A model generated the notes under the pieces. That model was not told the origin of the DNA. It saw only the letters and a list, made by a program, of their open reading frames with translations, and did not search any database. Source: Ensifer sp. IC3342 (GTDB taxonomy: Bacteria > Pseudomonadota > Alphaproteobacteria > Rhizobiales > Rhizobiaceae). From it: a stretch of DNA of 64,000 nt. The stretch covers positions 62,001 to 126,000 of the forward strand of contig NZ_JADYVE010000012.1 of NCBI RefSeq assembly GCF_020193655.1, read 5' to 3'. Position numbers and translations under genes: made by a program. Below are positions 1 through 8,759 of the stretch, in pieces (within the stretch, counting starts at the first letter, position 1; each line of letters opens with the position of its first letter).

Positions 1-2
1 TC

Positions 3-260
3 GCTGAACTGGCCGGGATTTCGATCCCGACCATCCAGCGCATGGAGGCAAGCCCCGATGTGGTCCGCGGCAACGTGGACACGCTGATGCGGCTGCTGGC
101 TGCGCTCGATACCGCCGGCCTCGAATTGATCAATGAAGGAACTGTGAGCGAGAACGGTGGGCGCGGGGTGCGGCTGAAGGCCGCCGCCGGCGCCACGCCC
201 CTCCAGCGCCAAACCTCCAAGCCCGCCGGAAGCGGACGCGGCGCGAGGGCCCGCCCATGA
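3..260 (+). CDS. C-terminal part of an XRE-type HTH regulator (5' end outside window)
   Basis: An open frame enters from the left edge and ends at 260. The first residues read AELAGISIPTIQRMEASPD, the second half of a Cro/C1-type helix-turn-helix (recognition helix followed by the R-M-E-A segment), then a leucine-rich helix and a Lys/Arg/Pro-rich tail. The start lies outside the window. The stop overlaps the hyfB start in an ATGA junction, so it is probably co-transcribed with the complex downstream and may regulate it. That role is inferred from position only. The internal ATG at 42 would discard half of the HTH and is unlikely to be the start. Confidence 0.7.
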   Translation, partial: AELAGISIPTIQRMEASPDVVRGNVDTLMRLLAALDTAGLELINEGTVSENGGRGVRLKAAAGATPLQRQTSKPAGSGRGARARP

Positions 261-2278
261 CGCCGGTCCTTGTATTGCTGCTGTGTGTGCTGGCTTTCCT
301 AGCGACGGCGGTTTTGGCGATCTTCATCGCGCGAGCGAACCAGTCGACCTCGATCATTTACGGCATAAGCCTTGCCATCTCGGCTATCGCCTTTGCGACC
401 GCGCTCACGCAGCTTTTCGCAGCCGCCTCTCCTGCCATCCCCTCGGCCCTCGTGCTGCCTCTCGGTCTGCCATGGCTTGGCGCCCATTTCCGCATCGACG
501 CGCTTGCCGCATTCTTCCTCGCGGTCGTCGATCTCGGCGGCGTCCTTGCCGGCCTCTACGGGCTCGGTTACGGCCGACACGAGCACGCGCCGCAGCGAGT
601 GTTGCCATTCTTCCCGGCCTTTCTCGCCGGCATGAATCTCGTCATCCTGGCGGATGACGCCTTCACCTTCTTGCTCTCCTGGGAATTCATGTCGCTCGCC
701 TCCTGGGCGCTGGTGATGTCGCACCACCGCGAAGCCGACAACCGGGGCGCAGGCTATCTCTACATCGTCATGGCGAGCTTCGGCACGCTGAGCCTGCTGC
801 TCGCCTTCGGTCTCCTTGCAGGCCCCGCCGGCAGCTACGATTTCGCCGCCATCCGCGCTGCCGAACACACCCCCTCCACGGCCGCGGTCACGCTTATCCT
901 TCTGCTCCTTGGCGCCGGCTCCAAGGCCGGGCTCGTTCCCTTGCATGTCTGGCTGCCATTGGCCCATCCGGCGGCACCGAGCCATGTCTCCGCCCTCATG
1001 AGCGGAGTCATGACCAAGGTCGCGGTCTATGGGTTCATCCGGGTCATCTTCGATCTACTCGGTGCGCCGACATGGTGGTCAAGCATGGTCGTGCTCGCCT
1101 TCGGCGCCGGCACCGCGGTGATGGGCATCCTGCACGCGCTGATGGAGAAGGATCTGAAGCGGCTGCTCGCCTACAGCACGATCGAGAACATCGGCGTCAT
1201 ATTCGTTAGCCTCGGACTTGCGCTCGCCTTTGCGGCGAACGGCATGGATCTCGCTGCTGCATTGGCGCTGACGGCGGCGCTGTTCCACGTCCTCAACCAC
1301 TCGTTCTTCAAGGGCCTCCTGTTCTTCGGCGCGGGCGCCGTGCTGAGCGCAACGGGCGAACGCAACATGGAAAAGCTCGGCGGCCTCATCCACAAAATGC
1401 CCTTCACCAGCTTCGCTTTCCTTGTCGGCTGCGTGGCAATCTCCGCCCTGCCGCCGCTCAACGGTTTCGCTTCTGAATGGCTGGCCTTCCAGGCGATCCT
1501 GCAAAGCCCGGAACTGCCGCAATGGGGATTGAAGATCATGGTACCGGCGGTGGGCGGTATGCTGGCGCTCTCGGCGGCGCTTGCCGCCGCGTGCTTCGTC
1601 AAGGTTTTCGGCGTCACCTTCCTCGGCCGCCCGCGAACGCCCGTGGCCGTTGAGGCGCAGGAAGTCGACCGCTTCTCGCTTGCCGCGATGTTCGTGCTCA
1701 CGGCATTCTGCCTCCTTGCCGGCATCCTGCCCGGGCTCATCATCGACAGCCTCGCGCCGGTAACGCTCTCGCTGGTCGGTGGTCAGATGCCGGCGCAGGC
1801 GAGCGTGCCGTGGCTGTCGATCGTGCCGATCGCCGAGAGCCGCAGTTCGTATAACGGGCTGCTCGTTTTCCTGTTCACCGTCTTCTCGGCGTCGTTCACC
1901 GCATACCTCGTCCATCGTTTCGCCTCGCGCAAGCTGCGCCGCGCACCTGCTTGGGACTGTGGCTTTCCGCTGGCCGATCCCGCGACGCAATATACGGCCG
2001 ACAGCTTTGCCCAACCGATCAGGCGGGTCTACGGAACGCTCGCCTTCCGGGCGCGCGAGCGGGTGGACATGCCGGCGCCGGGCGATCTCCGGCCGGCACG
2101 GCTCGTCGTCGAGACACATGACCTGACCTGGGATCGGCTCTACCTCCCGATCGTGGGCGGCGTCGGATTTCTTGCCGAGAAGCTCAACCACCTGCAGTTC
2201 CTGACCATCCGCCGCTATCTCAGCCTGGTCTTCCTCGCCCTCGTTGTCCTGCTCCTGGTGTTGGCGCTATGGTCCTGA
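257..2278 (+). CDS. hyfB: Proton-conducting membrane subunit, HyfB/NuoL-M type
   Basis: A 673-residue integral membrane protein of the antiporter-like family shared by complex I (NuoL/M/N) and group 4 hydrogenases. It is hydrophobic almost throughout, with well over ten predicted membrane segments. The family proton-channel region KAGLVPLHVWLPLAHPAAPS is recognisable near residue 220, followed by a further conserved Lys/His region (HVLNHSFFKG) near residue 345. It is expected to move ions across the inner membrane, driven by the peripheral redox module. The start overlaps the upstream regulator (ATGA) and the 3' end overlaps hyfC by 10 bases, so all these genes form one translationally coupled operon. 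The HyfB name rests on family resemblance and gene order. Confidence 0.9.
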   Translation: MTPVLVLLLCVLAFLATAVLAIFIARANQSTSIIYGISLAISAIAFATALTQLFAAASPAIPSALVLPLGLPWLGAHFRIDALAAFFLAVVDLGGVLAGLYGLGYGRHEHAPQRVLPFFPAFLAGMNLVILADDAFTFLLSWEFMSLASWALVMSHHREADNRGAGYLYIVMASFGTLSLLLAFGLLAGPAGSYDFAAIRAAEHTPSTAAVTLILLLLGAGSKAGLVPLHVWLPLAHPAAPSHVSALMSGVMTKVAVYGFIRVIFDLLGAPTWWSSMVVLAFGAGTAVMGILHALMEKDLKRLLAYSTIENIGVIFVSLGLALAFAANGMDLAAALALTAALFHVLNHSFFKGLLFFGAGAVLSATGERNMEKLGGLIHKMPFTSFAFLVGCVAISALPPLNGFASEWLAFQAILQSPELPQWGLKIMVPAVGGMLALSAALAAACFVKVFGVTFLGRPRTPVAVEAQEVDRFSLAAMFVLTAFCLLAGILPGLIIDSLAPVTLSLVGGQMPAQASVPWLSIVPIAESRSSYNGLLVFLFTVFSASFTAYLVHRFASRKLRRAPAWDCGFPLADPATQYTADSFAQPIRRVYGTLAFRARERVDMPAPGDLRPARLVVETHDLTWDRLYLPIVGGVGFLAEKLNHLQFLTIRRYLSLVFLALVVLLLVLALWS

Positions 2279-3225
2279 TCTCCGCCCTTCTCGTCCAGGC
2301 TCTGCAGATGGTGGCCGTCGTGCTGCTCGCACCGCTCTTGACCGGCCTCACCCGCAAGATCAAGGCACGGTTGCTGCGCCGCCAGGGCCCCCCCGTCTTC
2401 CAGCCTTATCGCGACATCCTGCGGCTCCTGCGGAAGGACGTGGTGCTGGCGGAGAACGCATCCTGGTTGTTCCGCGTCGCCCCCTACCTGATTTTCGCCA
2501 TGACCTGGGTATCGGCGGCGCTCGTCCCCACTTTCGCCACCGGGCTTATGTTCAGCTGGAGCGCTGACCTGATCGCCATTATCGCGCTTCTCGGCAGCGC
2601 GCGCTTCTTCCTGGCGCTGGCCGGCATGGATGTCGGCACCAGCTTCGGCGGCATCGGTTCGAGCCGCGAGGTGATGATCGCGACGCTCGCCGAGCCGGCA
2701 ATGCTGCTGATCATATTCACGCTGGCGCTCGTGGCGGGCTCCACCCAGCTCTCGACGATCGCCGCCTTCATGACCTCGCCGGCGGTCGGACTGCGCGTTT
2801 CGCTCGGCATCGCCCTCATCGCCCTCACCATAGTGGCGATCGCCGAGAACGCCCGCATTCCCGTCGACAATCCCGCGACCCATCTCGAACTCACAATGGT
2901 GCACGAGGCCATGGTGCTCGAATATTCCGGCCGTCATCTGGCGATGATCGAACTGGCCGTATCGCTCAAGCTCTTGCTCTATATCTCGCTCATCGCCTGC
3001 ATCTTCGCACCGTGGAAACTGGTGGCCTCGGGAGCCGCTCCGGACGCCTATCTCGTCGCCATCGCCGCCTATATTGTCAAACTTGCAGTCGGCGGCGCCC
3101 TGCTTGCCCTGTTCGAGACCGCAACGGCCAAGATGAGGGTCTTCCGCGTCCCCGAATTCTTAGGCGCAGCCCTCATGCTCGGCCTGCTCGCTACCCTGCT
3201 GCTGTTCGTCTCCAGGAGCCTCTGA
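2269..3225 (+). CDS. hyfC: Membrane anchor subunit, HyfC/HycD/NuoH type
   Basis: A 318-residue membrane protein of the NuoH/HycD family, the subunit that anchors the peripheral arm and carries the quinone-site-like cavity in relatives. About eight hydrophobic segments are seen. The family loop RRQGPPVFQPYRDILRLLRK lies near residues 40-60, and the acidic loop IPVDNPATHLELTMVHEAM near residues 202-220 is strongly conserved in the family. The start overlaps the end of hyfB and the stop overlaps the next start (TGATG), typical of translational coupling. It should bridge the membrane subunits to HyfG and HyfI. Confidence 0.92.
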   Translation: MVLISALLVQALQMVAVVLLAPLLTGLTRKIKARLLRRQGPPVFQPYRDILRLLRKDVVLAENASWLFRVAPYLIFAMTWVSAALVPTFATGLMFSWSADLIAIIALLGSARFFLALAGMDVGTSFGGIGSSREVMIATLAEPAMLLIIFTLALVAGSTQLSTIAAFMTSPAVGLRVSLGIALIALTIVAIAENARIPVDNPATHLELTMVHEAMVLEYSGRHLAMIELAVSLKLLLYISLIACIFAPWKLVASGAAPDAYLVAIAAYIVKLAVGGALLALFETATAKMRVFRVPEFLGAALMLGLLATLLLFVSRSL

Positions 3226-3893
3226 TGACGAACGGCCTCGTCTTCGATATCGCTCATCTGCTCGCCGGCGGTCTCGTGCTGGTCAGCATGATGATGCTCT
3301 ACCAGGACCGCCTTTATGCGCTCCTGAATGTCTTCGCGCTGCACTCGTTCATCCTGACGCTGTCGGTCGCCTGGCAGGCCTTCGTCCAGGACGCGCCGCA
3401 TCTCTACGTGACGGCGACGATCGCGCTCGTCTTCAAGGCGATCATCATTCCCGTGGCGCTCCACCGCATGATCCGGCAGCTCGGCATCCACCGCGAGATC
3501 GAGACCGTCGTCGGCATTGGCGTGACCATGATCGTCGGCATCGGCCTTGTCGCGCTCGCGATGGTCGTGATGCTGCGCGTGACGTCCGAGGCAGACCCGT
3601 TGGCGCGCGAGGATCTCGCCTTTGCGCTCTCGGTCCTGCTGCTCGGCCTGCTGATCATGGTCACCCGCCGCAACGCCGTCAGCCAGATCGTCGGCTTCAT
3701 GTCGCTCGAGAACGGCCTGGTGCTTGCTGCGACCGGCGCCAAGGGCATGCCGCTGGTCGTCGAGATCAGCGTCGCATTCTCGGTCCTGATCGCCTTCATC
3801 GTGATCGGCGTCTTCCTGTTCCGCATCCGCGAACGGTTCGACACGGTGGATGTGCGCGCGCTCGACGACTTCAAGGGGAGGCGGCGCAAATGA
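3225..3893 (+). CDS. hyfE: Hydrogenase-4 component E-like membrane protein
   Basis: A 222-residue protein with about seven hydrophobic segments, matching HyfE, which corresponds to a fused NuoK-like unit of complex I-type modules. The frame stays open upstream to 3012, but the ATG at 3225 overlaps the hyfC stop (TGATG) and begins the hydrophobic N-terminus MTNGLVFDIAHLLAGGL, so this start is chosen. The conserved segment SQIVGFMSLENGLVL around residues 150-165 carries the NuoK-type membrane glutamate. The stop overlaps the hyfF start. Confidence 0.88.
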   Translation: MTNGLVFDIAHLLAGGLVLVSMMMLYQDRLYALLNVFALHSFILTLSVAWQAFVQDAPHLYVTATIALVFKAIIIPVALHRMIRQLGIHREIETVVGIGVTMIVGIGLVALAMVVMLRVTSEADPLAREDLAFALSVLLLGLLIMVTRRNAVSQIVGFMSLENGLVLAATGAKGMPLVVEISVAFSVLIAFIVIGVFLFRIRERFDTVDVRALDDFKGRRRK

Positions 3894-5341
3894 ACGCATT
3901 TGCCCTCGATCCGGTCGCCCTCGTCCTGCTGATACCGATCGTCGCCGCGGCGCTTCTGGCACTCTTGCCCGGCTATCGGCTGACGGCGCGGCTCAACGTG
4001 CTCGCAAGCCTCCTCACCCTGCTGGCCGCCCTTTTCCTGTTCGTGACCGAACCGCCGGCACCGGGGCAATATCTCGTCGTCGACGATCTCAACATCGTCT
4101 TCATCATCCTCAACACCTTCGTCGGCTTCACCACCAGCGTCTTCAGCGCCAGTTATATCGCGCATGAGCTCGAGACCAGCCGGCTCACGCCCGCGAACCT
4201 GCGTTTCTACCATGCGATGTACCAGATCATGATGTTCGGCATGAATCTGGCGTTCGTGTCGAACAACATCGGCCTGATGTGGGTCGCCGTCGAGCTTGCG
4301 ACGCTGACCACCGTGCTGATGGTCGGCATCTACCGCACGCACGAGGCGCTCGAAGCCGCCTGGAAATATTTCATTCTGGGAAGCGTCGGCATCGCATTCG
4401 CCCTCTTCGGCACCATCCTCGTCTACATGGCGGCCCAGCCGGTCGTCGGCGAAGGCTATGACGCCATGGTCTGGACCCTCCTGATCCGGCACGCCGCCAC
4501 TTTCGACCCGGGCATGCTCAACGTCGCCTTCGTATTCCTGTTGCTCGGCTACGGCACCAAGGTCGGCCTCGCCCCCCTGCATGCCTGGCTCCCCGACGCG
4601 CATGCCGAAGGGCCGACGCCGATCTCTGCCGTCCTCTCGGGGCTTCTCCTGAACGTCGCGCTCTACGCCGTGCTGCGCTTCAAGATCCTGCTCGCCGCGA
4701 GCCCGGAGGCGATTGCGCCCGGCCCCCTGATGGTGACGATGGGGCTCGCCTCGCTCCTCTTCGCCGCCTTCATGCTCTATCGCCGCCGCGACATCAAACG
4801 CCTGTTCGCCTATTCCTCGATCGAACATATGGGCATCATCGTCTTCGCCTTCGGCATGGGCGGGCCCATCGCCAATTTCGCCGGCCTCTTGCACATGGTC
4901 ATGCACTCGCTGGCAAAATCAGCGATATTCTACGCCGTCGGGCACATCGCCCAGATCAAGGGTACGCAGCGGCTCTCCAGCATCCGCGGCCTCACGGAAA
5001 CTCATCCGGGTCTCGGCTGGGGCCTCGTGATCGGCGTCGTCGCGATCGCCGGCCTGCCGCCGCTCGGGATCTTCATGAGCGAGTTCCTGGTCGTGAGCTC
5101 GACCTTTGCGAGGCAGCCCCTGCTTGCCATACCGCTTGTCGTCGGACTCCTGATCGCCTTCGGCGCATTGCTTCTCAGGCTCACCGGGGTCGCCTTCGGC
5201 CAGCCGCGCGGCAGCGTCGCCCCGGTCGAGGCATCCTACGTGCCCATGTATTCGCACCTTGCGCTGGTGTTCTCAGCCGGCATCTACCTGCCGCCGCCGC
5301 TGGTCGCCTGGTTCCAGCATATCGCCAGCCTTCTTGGATGA
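3890..5341 (+). CDS. hyfF: Second proton-conducting antiporter-like subunit, HyfF type
   Basis: A 483-residue antiporter-like membrane subunit, paralogous to hyfB in this operon. Signature regions are GTKVGLAPLHAWLPDAHAEG near residue 225, with the family lysine and proline-histidine pattern, and RRDIKRLFAYSSIEHMGI near residue 300. The HMVMHSLAKSAIFYAVGH stretch near 330 carries the later conserved Lys/His. Together with HyfB this gives the complex two putative ion channels, as in E. coli hydrogenase-4. The start overlaps the hyfE stop. The stop TGA at 5339-5341 is followed at once by the ribosome binding site of hyfG. Confidence 0.92.
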   Translation: MNAFALDPVALVLLIPIVAAALLALLPGYRLTARLNVLASLLTLLAALFLFVTEPPAPGQYLVVDDLNIVFIILNTFVGFTTSVFSASYIAHELETSRLTPANLRFYHAMYQIMMFGMNLAFVSNNIGLMWVAVELATLTTVLMVGIYRTHEALEAAWKYFILGSVGIAFALFGTILVYMAAQPVVGEGYDAMVWTLLIRHAATFDPGMLNVAFVFLLLGYGTKVGLAPLHAWLPDAHAEGPTPISAVLSGLLLNVALYAVLRFKILLAASPEAIAPGPLMVTMGLASLLFAAFMLYRRRDIKRLFAYSSIEHMGIIVFAFGMGGPIANFAGLLHMVMHSLAKSAIFYAVGHIAQIKGTQRLSSIRGLTETHPGLGWGLVIGVVAIAGLPPLGIFMSEFLVVSSTFARQPLLAIPLVVGLLIAFGALLLRLTGVAFGQPRGSVAPVEASYVPMYSHLALVFSAGIYLPPPLVAWFQHIASLLG

Positions 5342-5354
5342 AGGGGAGGAGCCA

Positions 5355-6869
5355 TTGCCACCCCTGACCGATCTCCTCCGCAACGGCCGTCCGGTCGAAC
5401 GGCATCACCCTTGCCAGCGCGCCGTCGTCGAGCCGGCGGTCTGGACGTCCGCAGCCCAGGGGCTTGCGGCGGGAGACTGGACGCTGCTTGGCCTTTGGGG
5501 CGACATGAAAGCCGTCCACATGGCGCTCCTCGAAGAGCCGACGGGCACGATCGGCATCGTCAGTCTGGAAGGGCTGGGAGGCAGCTATCCCTCCGTCGCA
5601 ACATACCATCCGCCGGCGTCACGGCTGGAACGCGCGATCCATGATCTCTTCGGGCTCGAAGCGGCGGAGGGGCCTGACAGGCGCCCCTGGCTCGACCACG
5701 GACGCTGGGGCGTGCGGTTCCCCCTGGGCGGCCGCGAGGCCGCCGGGCCGGAGGCTGCGCCTTACGCCTTCCTGCCGGCGGAAGGCGAAGGCCTCCACCA
5801 GATTCCGGTCGGTCCGGTGCATGCCGGCATCATCGAGCCCGGGCATTTCCGGTTCACGGCGAATGGCGAGACGGTGGTCCGCCTCGAGGAGCGCCTCGGC
5901 TATGTGCACAAGGGGATCGAGGGGCTGATGGCCGGAGCGAGCCTCGACCGGGCGGCAGGGCTTGCCGGGCGAACCTCCGGCGACAGCACCGTCGCCTACG
6001 CCTATGCATTTTCGCGCGCGGTCGAGGCTGCGGTAGGGGTCGACATCCCGTTGCGGGCCGTGTGGCTGCGTGCGCTGATCGCCGAGCTCGAACGGCTCGC
6101 CAATCATTTCGGCGATATCGGCGCGATCTGCAACGATGCCGCATTCGCCCTCATGCACGCGCACTGCGGCGTGTTGCGCGAGCGTGTGCTGCGCGCTGCC
6201 GACGTCGCCTTCGGCCACCGGCTGATGCGCGACCGAATCGTGCCCGGCGGCGTCGCCGGCGACCTCGGCCCCGAGGGGATCACCGCGTTGCGGGCCCTGA
6301 TCGCCGAGATACGGCAGAAGTTTCCGGCCTTGATCGAACTCTATGACAACACCGCATCGCTGCAGGATCGTACCGTCGGGACCGGCGTGCTCAAGCCTGG
6401 GCTTGCCCGTCAATATGGCGCCGCCGGCTATGTCGGGCGCGCCTCCGGCCGCGCCTTCGATGCCCGGCAGGCGCTTCGCTATCCGCCCTATGATCGTCTT
6501 GCTTTCGAGGTTCCCGTGCTGAGCGAGGGCGATGTCAACGCCCGCGTCTGGATTCGCATTCGCGAGGTCGAGCAGAGTCTGGCGCTTGTCGACCAGATCC
6601 TCGGCCAATTGCCGGAAGGGCCGCTGCGCGCCGAGATGCCGGCGGTTGGCGAAGCAAGGGAAGGCCTGGCGCTTGTCGAGGGCTTTCGCGGCGACGTGCT
6701 TGTTTGGCTCCGGCTCGCCGAAGACGGCACCATCGACCGCTGCACCTTACGCGATCCGTCCTGGTTCCAGTGGCCGCTTCTCGAAGCGGCGATCGAGGGC
6801 AACATCGTCGCCGACTTCCCGCTCTGCAACAAGTCGTTCAATTGTTCCTATTCCGGTCACGATCTCTGA
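5355..6869 (+). CDS. hyfG: Large subunit, HyfG/HycE-NuoCD like, lacking Ni ligands
   Basis: The 504-residue peripheral large subunit. The N-terminal third is NuoC-like (ERAIHDLFGLEAAEG, HGRWG) and the rest NuoD/HycE-like (RLGYVHKGIEGLMAG, ERLANHFGDIGAICND). The chosen start is TTG at 5355, seven bases after AGGGGAGGA, because the longer in-frame version would begin 83 bases inside hyfF. True [NiFe] hydrogenases hold nickel with two CxxC pairs. Here the first site reads R206-TSGDS and the second reads D467-PSW, with no cysteine at either. The only late cysteines, C491 and C497 in CNKSFNC, are at a different place. The protein should therefore not evolve or consume H2 by the standard mechanism. 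It fits the Ehr-type relatives of group 4 hydrogenases. The substrate is unknown. Confidence 0.88.
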   Translation: MPPLTDLLRNGRPVERHHPCQRAVVEPAVWTSAAQGLAAGDWTLLGLWGDMKAVHMALLEEPTGTIGIVSLEGLGGSYPSVATYHPPASRLERAIHDLFGLEAAEGPDRRPWLDHGRWGVRFPLGGREAAGPEAAPYAFLPAEGEGLHQIPVGPVHAGIIEPGHFRFTANGETVVRLEERLGYVHKGIEGLMAGASLDRAAGLAGRTSGDSTVAYAYAFSRAVEAAVGVDIPLRAVWLRALIAELERLANHFGDIGAICNDAAFALMHAHCGVLRERVLRAADVAFGHRLMRDRIVPGGVAGDLGPEGITALRALIAEIRQKFPALIELYDNTASLQDRTVGTGVLKPGLARQYGAAGYVGRASGRAFDARQALRYPPYDRLAFEVPVLSEGDVNARVWIRIREVEQSLALVDQILGQLPEGPLRAEMPAVGEAREGLALVEGFRGDVLVWLRLAEDGTIDRCTLRDPSWFQWPLLEAAIEGNIVADFPLCNKSFNCSYSGHDL

Positions 6870-6882
6870 GGGTTGAGCCATC

Positions 6883-7416
6883 ATGCGCAAGCTGCTGTTC
6901 GAAAGCCTGATCCGAGCACCGCTGACCGAACCGGTCGTTCGGCATGACGACGCGAGCCTCAGGGAACTCGCCGCCACTGTCGACACTACGGCCCGCCGGC
7001 GTCTGGGCCGCAGCCTGTCGATCCGCGAAGTCGACGCCGGCTCCTGCAATGGCTGCGAGCTGGAAATCCATGCCCTCAACAATGCGTTCTACGATATCGA
7101 GCGCTTCGGCATCCGCTTCGTCGCCTCGCCACGGCATGCCGATGTCCTGCTCGTCACCGGCCCGGTGACGAAGAACATGCGCGAGGCCTTGCAGCGGACA
7201 TACGACGCCACGCCCGATCCCAAATGGGTCGTCGCGGTCGGCAATTGCGGCCGCGACGGGGGCTGCTTTGCCGGTAGCTACGCCGTCGTGGGCGGGGTCT
7301 CGGAGGTCGTTCCGGTCGATCTCCATATCCCCGGCTGCCCGCCATCGCCGCTCATCATCCTCAAGGGCTTGCTTGCCCTGCTGGAGCATGTGAACGTTGA
7401 GGGCACCGCTTCGTAG
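6883..7416 (+). CDS. hyfI: Small iron-sulfur subunit, HyfI/NuoB type
   Basis: A 177-residue NuoB/HycG-family subunit. The four ligands of the N2-type [4Fe-4S] cluster are all present: C55 and C58 (SCNGCE), C122 (GNCG) and C152 (PGCPPSP), plus an extra C128. It would pass electrons to or from the large subunit at the membrane interface. It follows hyfG by 13 bases and closes the recognisable complex. No ferredoxin-type HyfH/NuoI subunit, HyfA, formate dehydrogenase or hyp maturation genes are found in the window, so the electron partner is not visible here. Confidence 0.92.
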   Translation: MRKLLFESLIRAPLTEPVVRHDDASLRELAATVDTTARRRLGRSLSIREVDAGSCNGCELEIHALNNAFYDIERFGIRFVASPRHADVLLVTGPVTKNMREALQRTYDATPDPKWVVAVGNCGRDGGCFAGSYAVVGGVSEVVPVDLHIPGCPPSPLIILKGLLALLEHVNVEGTAS

Positions 7417-7428
7417 GGACAAGTGTCG

Positions 7429-7881
7429 ATGCTACGATTTTTTCAGGCCGGGCTTGTCGCGACATGCGTTCAATTCGTCGCCGTGACGTTGCTGACGCTC
7501 GCGGTCTCCGCGAGCACTCGATATGGGCTGATCCCATCCTCCATCTACCGCTTCCTCGCCTGGTTCTACCTTTTGACCGCCTTTGGCGCGGCTCTCACAG
7601 GTAGCCATTTTGTCGATGCCACCACCGCCCATATCCGTCATGCGTCCCGCCTGATGCGGCCTGCCGAGCCGGATCTCGCGGCGAGGATCTTGCTGACTCA
7701 GCTTTGGTTGACGACCGCCGGCCTTATTGTCCTCTCGCTTCGTCCCCCGCCTGAAGCATTGAGGCAGGCCGGTCTCTGTCTGGGCAATGTCGATACTGCA
7801 TCGATCGCGTGGCCGGCGTTGATGACTGGTGGCGTCGCATGCTTTGGCGCCATGACCTATGCGACGATCAAGGCACTTTGA
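7429..7881 (+). CDS. Small membrane protein after the hyf-like operon
   Basis: A 150-residue protein with four hydrophobic segments, at about residues 8-28, 36-56, 82-102 and 128-148, and no family I recognise. ATG 7429 is preferred to the in-frame GTG at 7423 because it sits nine bases after AGGGA. It begins 12 bases after hyfI on the same strand and so probably belongs to the operon. It could be an accessory or assembly membrane protein, but nothing in the sequence shows this. Confidence 0.7.
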   Translation: MLRFFQAGLVATCVQFVAVTLLTLAVSASTRYGLIPSSIYRFLAWFYLLTAFGAALTGSHFVDATTAHIRHASRLMRPAEPDLAARILLTQLWLTTAGLIVLSLRPPPEALRQAGLCLGNVDTASIAWPALMTGGVACFGAMTYATIKAL

Positions 7882-8510
7882 TATGGCCATGCGGCCATGA
7901 AGCGATCGCCGTTTGAAAATGCCGACCGCTCACCGCAATAACCCGAATCGAGACAATCAACCCTGAGGAGGAACGACGAAGAACAGAAGTGGTCAGCAGC
8001 ATCATCGTGGTTATGGTAGCTCGCTGAGGCGCTGGAGTAGAAGGCGCAGGTTCCGTCGTCGCTTCGGGGGCCGACGGCGGAGGTGTCGGTTCGGTGGTTG
8101 TCGGTTCGGGAGGCGTCTCGGCTGTCTGCTGACCGGATCCCCGTATCAGGTGTGGTAACGCAAGAAGGACCAACCCGGCCGCTGCGTCACACTTGCTTTT
8201 GCGTTACAGCGGCTGATGTCAATTGCTGCTCGGGTGGACCCGAACTCATCAACAGTTAACCATATGAATTAACCTCTTAAATTCCATAAACAGAAGCTAA
8301 ATGACATCGTCTTTCCGTCATCCGGACGCCGATTTCTGCGCCTCATCACTATCGATAGTATCCAAGTATCGATAGTGATGGATTTGGGGTCGCTGAAGGC
8401 GGGAAGCTGGCTCGAGACATGGGCATCTGCAACGGCGCTCGTCCGGAGACAGGCATTGCAACAGCTGCAATCAATGATTAAATTGCAATCAGTGATGAAC
8501 GGAGGCTCCT
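7882..8510. other. Intergenic region of about 630 bases
   Basis: No convincing gene. On the minus strand a frame from a TTG at 8173 to 7868 codes a short hydrophobic start and a Thr/Pro/Ala-rich stretch, without an ATG or a clear ribosome binding site. It may be a decayed exported protein. The right half is AT-richer and holds the perfect inverted repeat listed separately, then a GGAGG site just before the antitoxin start at 8511. Confidence 0.5.
8344..8380. repeat. Perfect 14-bp inverted repeat, core ATCGATAG
   Basis: Arms at 8344-8357 and 8367-8380 (CATCACTATCGATA and its reverse complement) are separated by nine bases. There is no T-run on either side, so it is a poor terminator. It lies about 130 bases before a toxin-antitoxin pair and 1.1 kb before a tyrosine recombinase gene. 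A matching TATCGATAGCGAT core recurs at about 10709, just beyond that gene. It could be an operator or a recombination site. Confidence 0.6.
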
Positions 8511-8759
8511 ATGGCCAGCATGACCATCCGCAATCTCGACGATAGCCTCAAGCAGCGGCTCAGGCTGCGCGCCGCCGCGCACGGTCGCTCAATGGAAGAC
8601 GAGGCGCGCGACATTCTGCGCGTGGCACTGTCGACGAGTGAGCGGCAACCGGGCAATCTCGCCGCCGCCATTCGCGCCCGCATCGCGCCGACCGGCGGCA
8701 TCACGCTTGAAACACCCCCACGCGAGGCGATCCGCGAAGCGCCGGACTTCTCCGCGTGA
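8511..8759 (+). CDS. FitA-type antitoxin (ribbon-helix-helix)
   Basis: An 82-residue protein whose N-terminus MASMTIRNLDDSLKQRLRLR is typical of ribbon-helix-helix antitoxins of the FitA/StbC group. The segment AAAHGRSMEDEARDILR follows as in that family, and a C-terminal tail would wrap the toxin. GGAGG lies seven bases before the ATG. Its stop overlaps the toxin start (GTGA). It is expected to bind its own promoter as a complex with the toxin and to neutralise it. On a repABC replicon this pair probably supports plasmid maintenance. Confidence 0.9.
   Translation: MASMTIRNLDDSLKQRLRLRAAAHGRSMEDEARDILRVALSTSERQPGNLAAAIRARIAPTGGITLETPPREAIREAPDFSA

Noticed and set aside
5259-5354. Extended N-terminus of HyfG
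   Set aside because: This extension lies inside hyfF and does not resemble NuoC. TTG 5355 with AGGGGAGGA directly upstream explains the start better.
257-7416. Reading the first operon as a functional formate hydrogenlyase or hydrogenase-4
   Set aside because: The large subunit lacks both nickel-binding cysteine pairs, and there is no formate dehydrogenase, ferredoxin subunit or maturation gene in the window.
7868-8173. Minus-strand open frame with a Thr/Pro-rich stretch
   Set aside because: It starts only with TTG, has no ribosome binding site, follows a TAA in the same frame closely upstream and overlaps the end of the membrane protein gene antisense. Possibly a remnant, but not supportable as a gene.
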